Translations under genes and position numbers: made by a program
Notes under the pieces: generated by a model
Seen by the model: the letters and a program-made list of their open reading frames with translations, nothing else
The model's database searches: none
What the model was told of the DNA's origin: nothing
Shown here: one piece after another, positions 18,042 through 26,620 of the stretch
How positions within the stretch are numbered: the stretch's first letter is position 1
How the letters are laid out: each line of letters starts with the position of its first letter
NCBI GenBank assembly: GCA_001784175.1
Contig: MFPR01000017.1
Span: 150,975-214,974 of the forward strand
Direction of reading: 5' to 3'
Length of the DNA: 64,000 nt
Origin: Candidatus Lindowbacteria bacterium RIFCSPLOWO2_12_FULL_62_27
Lineage (GTDB): Bacteria; Lindowbacteria; 2-12-FULL-62-27

Positions 18042-18048
18042 ACCAACC

Positions 18049-18324
18049 TTAGATCCGGGCGCGGCTGGCCTTGTCAAAAGGCATGCCGTGGGTCTTCTTG
18101 TGTCCCAGGAGCGCTTGTTTCAGAATCTGAGTAAGCGACTTGCTCATGACCAACACCGGTTTCTGGCTGATCGATACGAACAACTGTATCGGCACGGCGA
18201 GCAAATTGATGGTCGTCTGCGTCGTCTGAAGCTTTGTCTTCTTTGCGTTAATGCTCGCATCAGCCGGAGTGGTAGTGGCTAGAGCAAACAGGATCATCGT
18301 CACCAAAAGCAGGGCTCGTGTCAT
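18049..18324 (-). CDS. Small secreted protein of unknown function
   Basis: The 91-residue protein has a clear signal peptide (MTRALLLVTMILFALATTTPADA), followed by a Lys/Thr/Gln-rich segment (NAKKTKLQTTQTT) and a hydrophobic stretch near LLAVPIQLFVSIS. The start ATG at 18324 is chosen because GGAGGAG lies six to seven bases upstream; ATG 18330 is too close to it. No family is recognised. A hairpin lies just past the stop. Confidence 0.55.
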   Translation of the reverse strand: MTRALLLVTMILFALATTTPADASINAKKTKLQTTQTTINLLAVPIQLFVSISQKPVLVMSKSLTQILKQALLGHKKTHGMPFDKASRARI

Positions 18325-18490
18325 TGCCATCTCCTCCACGAATGGCTGTCATTCGAACTGCAACGCAGTTCGGTCCCTCCCTGCCTGTTCTCTTGGCTTG
18401 TTTGTCCACAGTATACCGGGGGAATGTATGAAAATCCAATTTTTGTAATAAATTTGTGTAATTTTTTTTGCGCTGAGGGTATGCCGGGTC

Positions 18491-20629
18491 TTATTTCCGC
18501 CGCTGATCTGCCGTTTTCCTGATCCGCGCAATCGATTCGGTCGCGCGCCGGGTGTCGGGGTGGGCCGGGCCGAGGAGTTTGGTGAGGACGGTGGCGGCGC
18601 CGGCGTACATGGGTTCGGCTTTCTCGTTCAGGCCCTGGTGTTCATAGAATCGGCCGAGATGATTCAGGGTGTCGGCGACCTCCCGGTGGCTCGAGCCGAG
18701 GGTTTTTGCCTTGATGGCGAGCGCGCGAATAAAGAAGTCTTCCGCTTCCTTCAAGCGGCCGAGCGTTTCGCAGAGAAGGCCGAGCTTGTCCATGACCTCC
18801 GCCACTTTCGGATCGTTCATGCCAAATTTCGCGATCCGCATCGACAGCGACCGGCGATACAGTGCTTCGGCCCGGTCGACCCGGCCGTCCCGGAAGGAAA
18901 TCGTCGCGAGATTGTAGCTCAGTTGGGAGAACACTTCCGAGCGGTCCTCGAAGGGGTCCTGCAGGTAGATGTCCATGGTACGTTCCAAGAGGGGCAAGGC
19001 CTCCGCAAACCGGCCGTTTTCGGCGTAGAACGTGCCCAGGCTGTACAGACAGACGGAGGTCCGGGGATGGTTTGGCCCCAGCGATTTTTCAAAGATGGAC
19101 AGCGCCCGCTTGAGCAGGGACTCCACGCCGGTTTTCCGGCCCATTCCCATCCGGAAATCCGCGAGCATGTGGAGGCTTTCCCCGACGTCCGGATGGTCCG
19201 GTCCCAGCGTTTTCTCCCGGTAGGCCGCCAGGCGCGTGACGAGCGGCTCGGCCTTTGTGTCCTCGAGATTGGTCATGTAGTTGCGCGTCAGGGCGGTCAG
19301 GCTTTCCACCACCGCCGGGTGTTCCGGGCCGAACAGTTTCTCGCGGATGTCAAGGGATTGCTTGAAGTACTTTTCGGCCTTGCGCGTGTCGAGGAGCTGC
19401 TCGTGGAATAAACCCAACCGGTATCGCGCGCCCGCGACCTCCGCGTGGGTTTTGCCCAGCACGTCCTCGCGCATCTTCAGGGCCGACAGGAACAGGGTTT
19501 CGGCCTCGTCCATGCGCCGCATGAACTGGTAGAGTCCGGCCAGTCCCTCGACTGCGGCGGCCACCGCCGGGCTCCGCTTGCCGGTCAACTTTTCCCGCAT
19601 GGCGATCGCCGATTTGTACAGCCGCTCGGACTCCGACAGGTCGTTGCTGCGGTACAGGTCCGCAAGATGCATCAGGCTCTCCGCGACTTTCAGATGGTCC
19701 GGCCCGTAAGTTTCCCGGCGGATCGCGAGCGCTTGGGAGAGTCGGCGGTAGGCGGAGGCGTATCTTTCGCGCGAAATATCGGCGCTGCCGAGCAAGTCCA
19801 GCGCGTCGGCCGATTGCGGTTCCGCGGCCGGCGTCAGGGCGGGCGCCGCGGCGGCGGCCGGCGTTATTTTGCGCGGGCGCGGCCCGACCGCCGGAATATC
19901 GAAGACGAGCCATGTGTCGGTCGGCGCCTCCAGAGCCGCGGCCATCGGGGCATGGGCCTTGGCGATGAACTGAATCCCGGAGTGGGCGTTGCCTGGCGGG
20001 TAGGTCGAATCCTCGAACACGGCGGTCCGGTCGAACCAGACGCCGGTGTCGAAGGTGGCGGTGATCCGGTGCCGGCCGCCGATCCCGTGGCGGATGGAGA
20101 TTTTCCGGATGGCGTGGACCGGGTTGGCGGGCAGCCACGCGTTGCCGAGCATTTCGATCCAGCCCGTGTCCATCCGATAAAAAATCATCTCGTTCGTCCC
20201 GTCCCCGTGCCGGAGCAGCCGCAGGACGTATCCGTTGCGGGCGCCCCGATACGAGTTGGACTTGGCGCCGTACGGCAGCGGAGGGAAGGCGAGTCCGCCT
20301 CCGTCGGCGAGGGCGTAGCTGATGAAAAGCGAATTGGACATCTCAAACCCGCAGCCGAGCAGATTCATCTCGATGACGCGCTCGTCGATGTCCACAACGC
20401 TTGGGGGCAGCCAGCACTCGATCCCGTTCGGCGGTGAATTGGGCATCGCGGAGTAGGTCAGAACGAGGCTGCCGTTGCGGAAGGTATGGGCCGAAAACCG
20501 CGTGTCGAACAGGTCGCGATTCGAGGTTACGGGCGTGTCAAACGTCTCACGCAAAAGCGGCGCCGCCGAACATTCGATGGCCAGGAGCGCCGCACATACG
20601 ACAACCGCGCCGCGTGTCATGCGTGTCAT
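18491..20629 (-). CDS. Secreted kinesin-light-chain-type TPR protein
   Basis: The 712-residue protein begins with a signal peptide (RGAVVVCAALLAIECSAAP). Residues about 25-250 form a beta-rich region resembling a laminin-G/concanavalin-like sandwich of unknown family. An Ala/Pro linker follows (about 253-275), and then about nine 42-residue TPR_12 repeats with the recurring GPDHPxVxESLxxLAxxY signature (about 290-705). It is probably a periplasmic or surface scaffold that binds other proteins. No enzymatic motif is seen. It is transcribed alone, divergent from the next gene. Confidence 0.7.
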   Translation of the reverse strand: MTRMTRGAVVVCAALLAIECSAAPLLRETFDTPVTSNRDLFDTRFSAHTFRNGSLVLTYSAMPNSPPNGIECWLPPSVVDIDERVIEMNLLGCGFEMSNSLFISYALADGGGLAFPPLPYGAKSNSYRGARNGYVLRLLRHGDGTNEMIFYRMDTGWIEMLGNAWLPANPVHAIRKISIRHGIGGRHRITATFDTGVWFDRTAVFEDSTYPPGNAHSGIQFIAKAHAPMAAALEAPTDTWLVFDIPAVGPRPRKITPAAAAAPALTPAAEPQSADALDLLGSADISRERYASAYRRLSQALAIRRETYGPDHLKVAESLMHLADLYRSNDLSESERLYKSAIAMREKLTGKRSPAVAAAVEGLAGLYQFMRRMDEAETLFLSALKMREDVLGKTHAEVAGARYRLGLFHEQLLDTRKAEKYFKQSLDIREKLFGPEHPAVVESLTALTRNYMTNLEDTKAEPLVTRLAAYREKTLGPDHPDVGESLHMLADFRMGMGRKTGVESLLKRALSIFEKSLGPNHPRTSVCLYSLGTFYAENGRFAEALPLLERTMDIYLQDPFEDRSEVFSQLSYNLATISFRDGRVDRAEALYRRSLSMRIAKFGMNDPKVAEVMDKLGLLCETLGRLKEAEDFFIRALAIKAKTLGSSHREVADTLNHLGRFYEHQGLNEKAEPMYAGAATVLTKLLGPAHPDTRRATESIARIRKTADQRRK

Positions 20630-20736
20630 GCCTGCATGGTATCACCGGTCCGCGCAAAAATCCTCCTTGACACTGCGCCGCAAGCCGGGCATCATGCAGC
20701 AAGGGGCCGAGGCCAACCGGAGAGGGGAGCGTGGCG

Positions 20737-21330
20737 ATGAGCGTTCCAAGGACATTCATGACAATTCTGGCGTGTGCGGGCATGGCGTGCGCAGGTCTGC
20801 CGGCGGCGCTGGCGGAGGAAGACGGCGCATCGGGCGAGTGTCAGCCGGCGGTGGGGCGCGGCGCGAAAGGCAAGAGCGCGGGGCGCGGCGGCGCGGAGCG
20901 GGCCGGGCCTGACGTGCGCGTCGAGGGGCGCGAGGTGAGTCCGGACATGGACCGGACGTTTGAGATGTATCGGGACATGGATCGTGTGTTCGACCGCGTT
21001 CGATCGCGCAAGGCGCGGTCCGGCCGCAAGGTCCGGAAAGAGGACGGGCGGCGCGAGGAGCGGCGGGCGCGCGCGGGGGACGAGGAACGCGCCCGGCCCG
21101 GGCGCACGCGCCCCGAGGAGAAACAACTGGACGGACTGATTCGTGCCGACGTGGGCCGCGCGACCGGGTTTTCATCGGCGTCCGGGCCGTCGGATCTTGC
21201 GGATGAGCAGTTCTCGTCTTCGATCGGCAAATCGGGAGACGAGGCGCATGCCTTTGTCCGCCGGGCCGCCCAGTGGGGCGTGCCATTTCTGCCGGCGGAT
21301 CTCGCGAAAAAGCTGGGTTACACGCCTTAA
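20737..21330 (+). CDS. Secreted highly charged protein of unknown function
   Basis: A signal peptide (VPRTFMTILACAGMACAGLPAALA) is followed by a long Arg/Glu/Gly-rich, probably disordered region (residues about 35-130) with DMDRTFEMYRDMDRVFDRV. A more ordered C-terminus ends VRRAAQWGVPFLPADLAKKLGY. The ATG at 20737 is preferred over GTG 20731, because GAGAGGGGAG then sits eight bases upstream. Strong Arg/Glu bias makes the frame look repetitive. No family is recognised. Confidence 0.55.
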   Translation: MSVPRTFMTILACAGMACAGLPAALAEEDGASGECQPAVGRGAKGKSAGRGGAERAGPDVRVEGREVSPDMDRTFEMYRDMDRVFDRVRSRKARSGRKVRKEDGRREERRARAGDEERARPGRTRPEEKQLDGLIRADVGRATGFSSASGPSDLADEQFSSSIGKSGDEAHAFVRRAAQWGVPFLPADLAKKLGYTP

Positions 21331-21366
21331 CCGGTACACCAATTTCGGACGGGGAGAAACGCCGGA

Positions 21367-21813
21367 ATGAGAGACTTCAAGCCTGTCTTCAAAGACATCG
21401 AGAAAGGTTTGTCGCGCCAGAAGTGGTTTGACGAAAACTGGCGGATTTACAACCGCGGTGTTTACATGCAGGTGTACAAGGAAAACTGGTTCAACGACAA
21501 CCAGGGCGGGATCCATTTCGAAACCTATGTCGAAAAATATGAGCTGGAGGAGAAGATCGTCCCGATCCATATGCACGTCGAGGACGATTTTCCGGAGAGC
21601 GCGGCGTTCATTCCGCGTTTTGTCGAGCGCGCTCGCGGAATCATCGAGGGCTGGAAAGGCTACAAGGTCTACGGGACCGGGTATCTCGTCTGCCAGCGCA
21701 AACTTCCGCTGGACCCCGGCGCGCTGGCGGGCCGGCTGCTGGAGGAGTTCGGCCGGCTGCAGAGTTTGGCTCCGGTGATCGATCAGACGATTCAGGACGT
21801 TCTGCAGGGATGA
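21367..21813 (+). CDS. Conserved-looking protein of unknown function
   Basis: The 148-residue soluble protein has ordered composition: QKWFDENWRIYNRGVYMQVYKENWFND, then GGIHFETYVEKYELEEKIVPIHMHVEDDF, with a Glu/Leu-rich helical C-terminus. GGGGAGAAAC precedes the ATG. It overlaps the next gene by four bases, so the two are translationally coupled. The mix of aromatic and acidic strands suggests an alpha/beta fold, but I do not recognise the family. Confidence 0.65.
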   Translation: MRDFKPVFKDIEKGLSRQKWFDENWRIYNRGVYMQVYKENWFNDNQGGIHFETYVEKYELEEKIVPIHMHVEDDFPESAAFIPRFVERARGIIEGWKGYKVYGTGYLVCQRKLPLDPGALAGRLLEEFGRLQSLAPVIDQTIQDVLQG

Positions 21814-22220
21814 GCCAAACGGAGGTGTGGATGTGCTACGGGTGCTGTTGCGGCGTTGCGGCCGTCGACGTGCGGCATAGGCCGCGCCGCGAGCCCCTCG
21901 ACCGCATCCGGACCGCGATGGAGGTCCGGCTTCGCGAGGGGGGTTTGGGTGACGTCAGAATCCAGAAAACCGGCTGTCTGGGTCCGTGTTCGAAGGGCAA
22001 CATGGTGGTGGTCCATCGGCCGGGCGTGGAAGCGCATGTATTTCAGGGCGTGAACAACCAGCGGGTGGGCGTCGATGTGGCGGATTTCGCGATGGATATG
22101 GAGCGCCGGGGCTGGGGGTCCGAAGTTCCGGCGTCGCTCGACCCTCACGTGTACGGCACGGTCGCAGCAGACGAAGTCCCGCCGCCGCCGTCTCCGGAAC
22201 CTTACAAGGACCGGCATTAA
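21810..22220 (+). CDS. Thioredoxin-fold [2Fe-2S] ferredoxin-like protein
   Basis: The 136-residue protein carries WMCYGCCCG at residues 7-15 and KTGCLGPCSKGNMVVV near 53-68. The CxxxC element after a beta-alpha-beta core is the signature of thioredoxin-like [2Fe-2S] ferredoxins, the fold shared with NuoE. The tail is Pro-rich. It lies 130 bp upstream of the nuo operon, which itself lacks nuoEFG. It could act as an electron carrier there, but that is inference from position and fold only. Confidence 0.7.
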   Translation: MSQTEVWMCYGCCCGVAAVDVRHRPRREPLDRIRTAMEVRLREGGLGDVRIQKTGCLGPCSKGNMVVVHRPGVEAHVFQGVNNQRVGVDVADFAMDMERRGWGSEVPASLDPHVYGTVAADEVPPPPSPEPYKDRH

Positions 22221-22235
22221 GGAAACAACTTAACA

Positions 22236-22285
22236 ACTTACGGTCTGGCCCCAACATTCGACTTACGGTCTGGCCCCAACATTCG
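22236..22285 (+). repeat. Perfect tandem duplication of a 25-bp unit
   Basis: Two identical 25-bp copies (22236-22260 and 22261-22285), each containing CGGTCTGGCCCCAAC, abut one another between the [2Fe-2S] gene and nuoA. The GGTCTGGCCCC core resembles motifs seen around REP-type elements in other genomes, but no transposase is near. Confidence 0.85.
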
Positions 22286-22350
22286 GTTTGACTCCTGAGC
22301 TTGACCGGTGTTATTCTCATCCCAATACGCGAACAACAAACTTTGAACTC

Positions 22351-22731
22351 ATGGGGGCGCTTGACGTGACGGAACAATACGCCATTGTGGCGGTGTTTAT
22401 CCTGATAGGGACGCTGATGGTCCTTGTGCCGCTGGTTCTCGGCCGGCTGGTGCGGCCGCACCATCCGTACGCGCAGAAGAATATGCCGTACGAGTGCGGG
22501 AAGGACCCGATGGGGGAGGCGCACAGCATGTTTGACATCCGGCTGTACGTGCTGATGCTGGCGTTTCTGATTTTCGACGTGGAGTTTGTGACGATCGTCC
22601 CGCCGATGCTGGTGCTGGGCAAGCTGGGACTGGTGGCGCTCTTGGAGGTGTTCGCCTTTGTCGGCGTTCTCCTTCTCGGTCTTGTATATCTGTGGCGGCA
22701 CGGGCATCTGGAGTGGGTCAAAAACATATGA
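22351..22731 (+). CDS. nuoA: NADH-quinone oxidoreductase subunit A
   Basis: The 126-residue protein has three membrane helices and the NuoA signature YECGKDPMGEAHSMFDIRLYV near residues 49-69, followed by FLIFDVEFV. The start is ATG 22351; the frame upstream (from 22288) reads through the repeat region and is not conserved. It is the first gene of an 11-gene complex I operon and part of the membrane arm at the quinone-site loop. Confidence 0.93.
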   Translation: MGALDVTEQYAIVAVFILIGTLMVLVPLVLGRLVRPHHPYAQKNMPYECGKDPMGEAHSMFDIRLYVLMLAFLIFDVEFVTIVPPMLVLGKLGLVALLEVFAFVGVLLLGLVYLWRHGHLEWVKNI

Positions 22732-22766
22732 GATTTTGGATTTTAGATTTTGGATTTTGGATTGGA
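22732..22766 (+). repeat. Tandem heptamer GATTTTG repeat between nuoA and nuoB
   Basis: Four heptamers (GATTTTG, GATTTTA, GATTTTG, GATTTTG) and a diverged fifth (GATTGGA) follow the nuoA stop directly. The last unit supplies the GGAGAA ribosome-binding site of nuoB. It is far more AT-rich than its surroundings. Confidence 0.8.
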
Positions 22767-22776
22767 GAAAACATAT

Positions 22777-23433
22777 ATGGGGGTCCTTGAGTATAAATTC
22801 GAAGAGAACATCATACTGACCAAGGTTGACTGGTTGCTCAACTGGGCGCGCAAGTCGAGTCTCTGGCCGATGACGTTTGGCCTCGCGTGTTGCGCCATCG
22901 AGATGATGGCCACCGGCGCGAGCCGCTTTGACCTCGACCGGTTCGGCGCCGGCGCGTTTCGCGCGACGCCCCGCCAGTCCGACCTCATGATCGTCGCCGG
23001 CACCGTCACGCTCAAGATGGCGCCTTGCGTGCGGCGGCTCTACGACCAGATGCCGGAACCGCGCTACGTCATCGCGATGGGCGCCTGCACCATCGGCGGC
23101 GGGCCTTATGCGCTGCACGGGTACCACGTGCTGAAAGGCGTGGACCTCATCGTGCCCGTGGACGTCTACGTTCCAGGCTGCCCGCCCCGGCCCGAGGCGC
23201 TGATCGACGGCCTGCGAAAGCTTCAGGAGAAAGTCCAGAAGCAGGGCCTCCTGGCGCGGCCCGCGAAACCCGCCGCAAATGCCGGAGACCATGTCCTCGA
23301 GTACAGCCGGATGGACGGCGTGCGCCGGAAATGGGAGGAGACACAGAAGCACGGGGGTCTCACCCCGCAGGACGAGGAGGCGGCGGTCGAGGAACAGAAG
23401 AAGAAGGATAAAGAGGCCGTCGCCAAAGTTTAA
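22777..23433 (+). CDS. nuoB: NADH-quinone oxidoreductase subunit B
   Basis: The 218-residue protein carries the N2 [4Fe-4S] ligands: tandem cysteines in [12 protein letters not shown], one in GACTIGGG and one in [15 protein letters not shown]. The start is ATG 22777 after GGAGAAAA. A charged C-terminal tail of about 40 residues ([15 protein letters not shown]) extends beyond the usual core. It forms the quinone-reducing junction with NuoD. Confidence 0.95.
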   Translation: MGVLEYKFEENIILTKVDWLLNWARKSSLWPMTFGLACCAIEMMATGASRFDLDRFGAGAFRATPRQSDLMIVAGTVTLKMAPCVRRLYDQMPEPRYVIAMGACTIGGGPYALHGYHVLKGVDLIVPVDVYVPGCPPRPEALIDGLRKLQEKVQKQGLLARPAKPAANAGDHVLEYSRMDGVRRKWEETQKHGGLTPQDEEAAVEEQKKKDKEAVAKV

Positions 23434-23437
23434 CGAT

Positions 23438-23971
23438 ATGCCTTCCGTACTCTCCGCCTCCGGCCAGACGGCCGCCGATCAGACGAAAGCCAGGTATGGA
23501 GACGCGGTCCTGGAAATCCAGAAGTGCGCGACCGACGTAATTCTGAAAGTCGCGCCGGGCGCATGGGCGGAAGTCCATGCGTTCCTGAAAGGCCAGGGCT
23601 TTGACCTCCTGGTTTCGATTTGCGCGGTGGACTGGCCGAAGGAAAACAAGATGTGGGTCGTTTCGCATCTCTACGACCCGGAGGGCAGGCGGCGGATTTC
23701 GGTGAAGACGGAGTCGCCCCGGGACGCGGCCCGCGTGGACAGCCTGACGCCACTTTGGGCGGCGGCCAACTGGCATGAGCGCGAATGTTTTGATCTTTCG
23801 GGTGTCGTCTTCACGGGACACCCGGACCTCCGGCGGATTCTCTGCCCGGAGGATTGGGAGGGACACGCGCTCAGGAAGGATTACAAGGCCCCGGATTTTT
23901 ATCACGGCATCGCGAACAACGTGAACCTGATCGATCTCGACCACCGCCCGCCCATTCCGGAGATCGTGTGA
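23438..23971 (+). CDS. nuoC: NADH-quinone oxidoreductase subunit C
   Basis: The 177-residue protein has the 30-kDa subunit pattern: VSICAVDWPKENKMWVVSHLYD, SLTPLWAAANWHERECFDLSGV, HPDLRRILCPEDWEGHALRKDY. It is a separate polypeptide, not fused to NuoD. The start is ATG 23438, four bases after the nuoB stop. The stop overlaps the nuoD start by one base. Confidence 0.94.
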   Translation: MPSVLSASGQTAADQTKARYGDAVLEIQKCATDVILKVAPGAWAEVHAFLKGQGFDLLVSICAVDWPKENKMWVVSHLYDPEGRRRISVKTESPRDAARVDSLTPLWAAANWHERECFDLSGVVFTGHPDLRRILCPEDWEGHALRKDYKAPDFYHGIANNVNLIDLDHRPPIPEIV

Positions 23972-25104
23972 TGGTTGCTGTTGAGAAGGACGTCCGCACC
24001 GACGAGCTGGTCATCAACATGGGCCCGCAGCATCCGTCGACCCATGGCGTTCTCAGGGTCGTGCTCAAGACCGACGGCGAGATGTGTCTGGACGCGCAGC
24101 CCGACATCGGGTATCTGCACCGGTGCGCTGAAAAAATCGCCGAAAATCTTCCCTACGGCCAGTTCGTTCCCTACACCGACCGGATGGACTACGTGTCCGG
24201 CATGGGCTGCAACATGGGCTACTGCATGGCGGTGGAGCAGGTGGCGGGCATCCAGGTCCCGGAGCGGGGCGAGTGGCTGCGGGTCATCGTCACCGAACTC
24301 AACCGGATCGCGTCGCATCTTCTGGCGTTCGGCACCTACGGCCTGGACACAGGCGCGATCACGCCGTTTCTGTACGGATTCCGCGAGCGCGAGCTGGTGC
24401 TGGACCTGCTCGAGATGCTGTGCGGCGCGCGGTTGACGTACAGTTACATCCGGATCGGCGGCGTGGACGGGGACGTGCCGCCGGAGTTCATGGACAAATT
24501 GAAGGAGTTTCTGGATATCTTTCCGAAAAAAATCAGGGAATATAATAAATTGTTGACGTATAACCATATTTTCATGAAACGCACCGTTGGTGTCGGCGTG
24601 TTGCCGGCCGACGTCGCCATCGCCTACGGCGTGACCGGCCCGTGCCTTCGCGGGTCAGGCGTGCGGCAGGACGTGCGGCGGGACGAGCCGTATTCGGTTT
24701 ATCCGAAGCTCGAGTTCGACGTCCCGGTCGGCACCGACGAGCACGGGCCGATCGGCGACGCGTGGAACCGGTATTACATCCGGATCCGGGAGCTGGAGGA
24801 GAGCGCGAAGATTCTGAGGCAATGTGTGAAGATGATCTCGCCCGGGCCTGTCCTCGCGGAGAAGGTCGGCCGGGTGAAACCGCCGGCCGGGGCCGAGGCC
24901 TACACGCGGTCGGAAAACGCGCGCGGGGAACTCGGCTTTTACATCGTGAGCGACGGCACGATGACGCCGGCGCGGGTGAAGGTCCGCGCGCCGAGTTTTT
25001 CGAACATCAGCGTCTTGCCGGCGATCGTGCGGGGCCAGATGTTGGCGGACGTGGTGGCGATCATCGGAAGCTTGGACATCGTGCTTGGGGAGATTGATCG
25101 ATGA
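23971..25104 (+). CDS. nuoD: NADH-quinone oxidoreductase subunit D
   Basis: The 377-residue 49-kDa subunit has NMGPQHPSTHGVLR at the quinone-site beta sheet, DIGYLHRCAEKIAE, YTDRMDYVSGMGCNMGY, and the C-terminal IIGSLDIVLGEIDR with its terminal Asp-Arg. It shares ancestry with the large subunit of [NiFe] hydrogenases but lacks the metal-binding cysteines. Its stop overlaps nuoH by four bases. Confidence 0.95.
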   Translation: MVAVEKDVRTDELVINMGPQHPSTHGVLRVVLKTDGEMCLDAQPDIGYLHRCAEKIAENLPYGQFVPYTDRMDYVSGMGCNMGYCMAVEQVAGIQVPERGEWLRVIVTELNRIASHLLAFGTYGLDTGAITPFLYGFRERELVLDLLEMLCGARLTYSYIRIGGVDGDVPPEFMDKLKEFLDIFPKKIREYNKLLTYNHIFMKRTVGVGVLPADVAIAYGVTGPCLRGSGVRQDVRRDEPYSVYPKLEFDVPVGTDEHGPIGDAWNRYYIRIRELEESAKILRQCVKMISPGPVLAEKVGRVKPPAGAEAYTRSENARGELGFYIVSDGTMTPARVKVRAPSFSNISVLPAIVRGQMLADVVAIIGSLDIVLGEIDR

Positions 25105-26144
25105 GCGAGCTGGCCGCGGTTCTGCCGGGTGTGTTGGAGAAGGCCGGCTGGTCCGTGCCCGGCGGGCTGGTGCCGGTCCTGGCCATGTTCATCTGCGCGT
25201 CCATCGTGGCCGCCGCGATGGGCCTTTCGGCGGCGGTCCTCGTGTGGGCGGAACGCAAGCTGGCCGGGCATTTCCAGTGCCGGCTGGGTCCGGTGTACGT
25301 GGGCGGGAAATTCGGCTGGCTGCAGTCGATCGCCGACGGGATCAAGCTCTTGCTCAAGGAGGACATCATCCCGGCCGACGCGGACCGGCCGCTCTTTCGG
25401 CTGGCGCCGTACTTGGTGGTGCTGGGCGTGTTTCTGGCGTTCATCGCGTTCCCGGTCTCGGAGAAGTTGATGGTGGCGGACCTGAACATCGGAATATTTT
25501 TCATCCTGGCGGTGTTGACGCTCGAAGTCTTCGGCGTGATCCTGGCGGGCTGGGCGTCGAACAACAAGTGGGCGCTTTTGGGCGCGATGCGGGCCGCTGC
25601 GCAGATGGTCTCCTACGAAATCCCGATGGGACTGGCGATTTTGCCGGTGGTGGTCGAAGCGCAGAGCCTGTCGCTGAAATCGATCGTGGCGGCGCAGTCG
25701 GGCGGGATGTTGCGCTGGTACGTGTTTCAGCCGCCGTTTTTCATGGGCGTGAGTTTCCTGATTTTTTTCCTTGCAGGGTTGGCGAGCCTGAAGCGCGCGC
25801 CGTTTGATCTGCCGGAGGCCGAGTCGGAGTTGACGGCGGGGTTTCACACCGAATATTCAGGCATGCGATTTTCGTTCTTTTTCATGGCCGAGTACGCCGG
25901 GATGATTCTGGTGTCGGGCCTGGCGGCGGCGCTGTATCTGGGCGGCTGGCACGGAATTTTGCCGGGCCAGTCGGGTGCGATGTGGTTCCTCCTGAAAACG
26001 GCCTTTCTCGTGTTCGTCATGATCTGGCTGCGCTGGACGCTGCCGCGCCTGCGGATCGACCAGGTCGTCTACGTGGGCTGGAAGGTTCTCACGCCGTTTG
26101 TTCTCGCGTGCGTCCTCGGCCAGGCGCTGATGGCGTACAAATAA
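25101..26144 (+). CDS. nuoH: NADH-quinone oxidoreductase subunit H
   Basis: The 347-residue protein has about eight membrane helices and the quinone-channel motifs ERKLAGHFQCRLGPVYVG and FDLPEAESELTAGFHTEYSG. It connects the hydrophilic arm to the proton-pumping subunits. The ATGA overlap with nuoD indicates translational coupling. Confidence 0.95.
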   Translation: MSELAAVLPGVLEKAGWSVPGGLVPVLAMFICASIVAAAMGLSAAVLVWAERKLAGHFQCRLGPVYVGGKFGWLQSIADGIKLLLKEDIIPADADRPLFRLAPYLVVLGVFLAFIAFPVSEKLMVADLNIGIFFILAVLTLEVFGVILAGWASNNKWALLGAMRAAAQMVSYEIPMGLAILPVVVEAQSLSLKSIVAAQSGGMLRWYVFQPPFFMGVSFLIFFLAGLASLKRAPFDLPEAESELTAGFHTEYSGMRFSFFFMAEYAGMILVSGLAAALYLGGWHGILPGQSGAMWFLLKTAFLVFVMIWLRWTLPRLRIDQVVYVGWKVLTPFVLACVLGQALMAYK

Positions 26145-26160
26145 ATATGGAGAAGCGGCG

Positions 26161-26619
26161 ATGACGGCGGTCAGGACATATTTTTCCGACGTGTTCATGG
26201 GTCTGTGGACGGCGCTGGTCGGGATGTCGATCACGCTGAGGTATCTTTTTTCCAAGCCGGTGACGGAGATGTATCCGGACGTGAAGCCCCGGACGCCGAC
26301 GCGGTACCGCGGGATACACGTGTTCGAGGAGGAGAAGTGCATCGGCTGTTACGTCTGCGCGAAGGCCTGTCCGGTCGACTGCATCGAGATCGGGGTGGTG
26401 CGGAAGGGCAAGGAGATCAAGATCACGAAATTCGACATCGATTATCAGAAATGCATGTTCTGCGATCTCTGCTGTGAACCCTGCCCGGCCCACTGCATTC
26501 ACATGGGTCCCGAATTCGAAAAGGCGTCGTTCACGCGCAAGGGCACGATCCTCCAGTTCGCGACCCCGAAGACATTGACGGAGGAAGAGAAGAAGGTCGA
26601 GAAGGTGGCCCGGAAATAG
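26161..26619 (+). CDS. nuoI: NADH-quinone oxidoreductase subunit I
   Basis: The 152-residue ferredoxin-like protein has two [4Fe-4S] motifs: CIGCYVCAKACPVDC near residues 60-74 and CMFCDLCCEPCPAHC near 99-113. It passes electrons to NuoB. GGAGAAGCGGCG precedes the ATG. Without nuoEFG in the operon, this subunit or NuoB is the likely entry point for electrons from an external donor such as ferredoxin. Confidence 0.95.
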   Translation: MTAVRTYFSDVFMGLWTALVGMSITLRYLFSKPVTEMYPDVKPRTPTRYRGIHVFEEEKCIGCYVCAKACPVDCIEIGVVRKGKEIKITKFDIDYQKCMFCDLCCEPCPAHCIHMGPEFEKASFTRKGTILQFATPKTLTEEEKKVEKVARK

Positions 26620-26620
26620 A

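Larger units (their letters stand above)
16682..18048. other. Gene-poor, lower-GC stretch
   Basis: About 1.37 kb without a convincing gene. Base composition drops visibly compared with the neighbours, with T-runs near 16855, 16918 and 16965 and frequent stops in all frames. The segment around 17095-17240 can be read on the plus strand as a short protein-like stretch (DLLEDICAPLIANLLEDGA), which may be a decayed gene. A palindromic repeat lies at 17581-17620. No tRNA, CRISPR or transposase was recognised. It may be a remnant of an inserted element. Confidence 0.5.
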
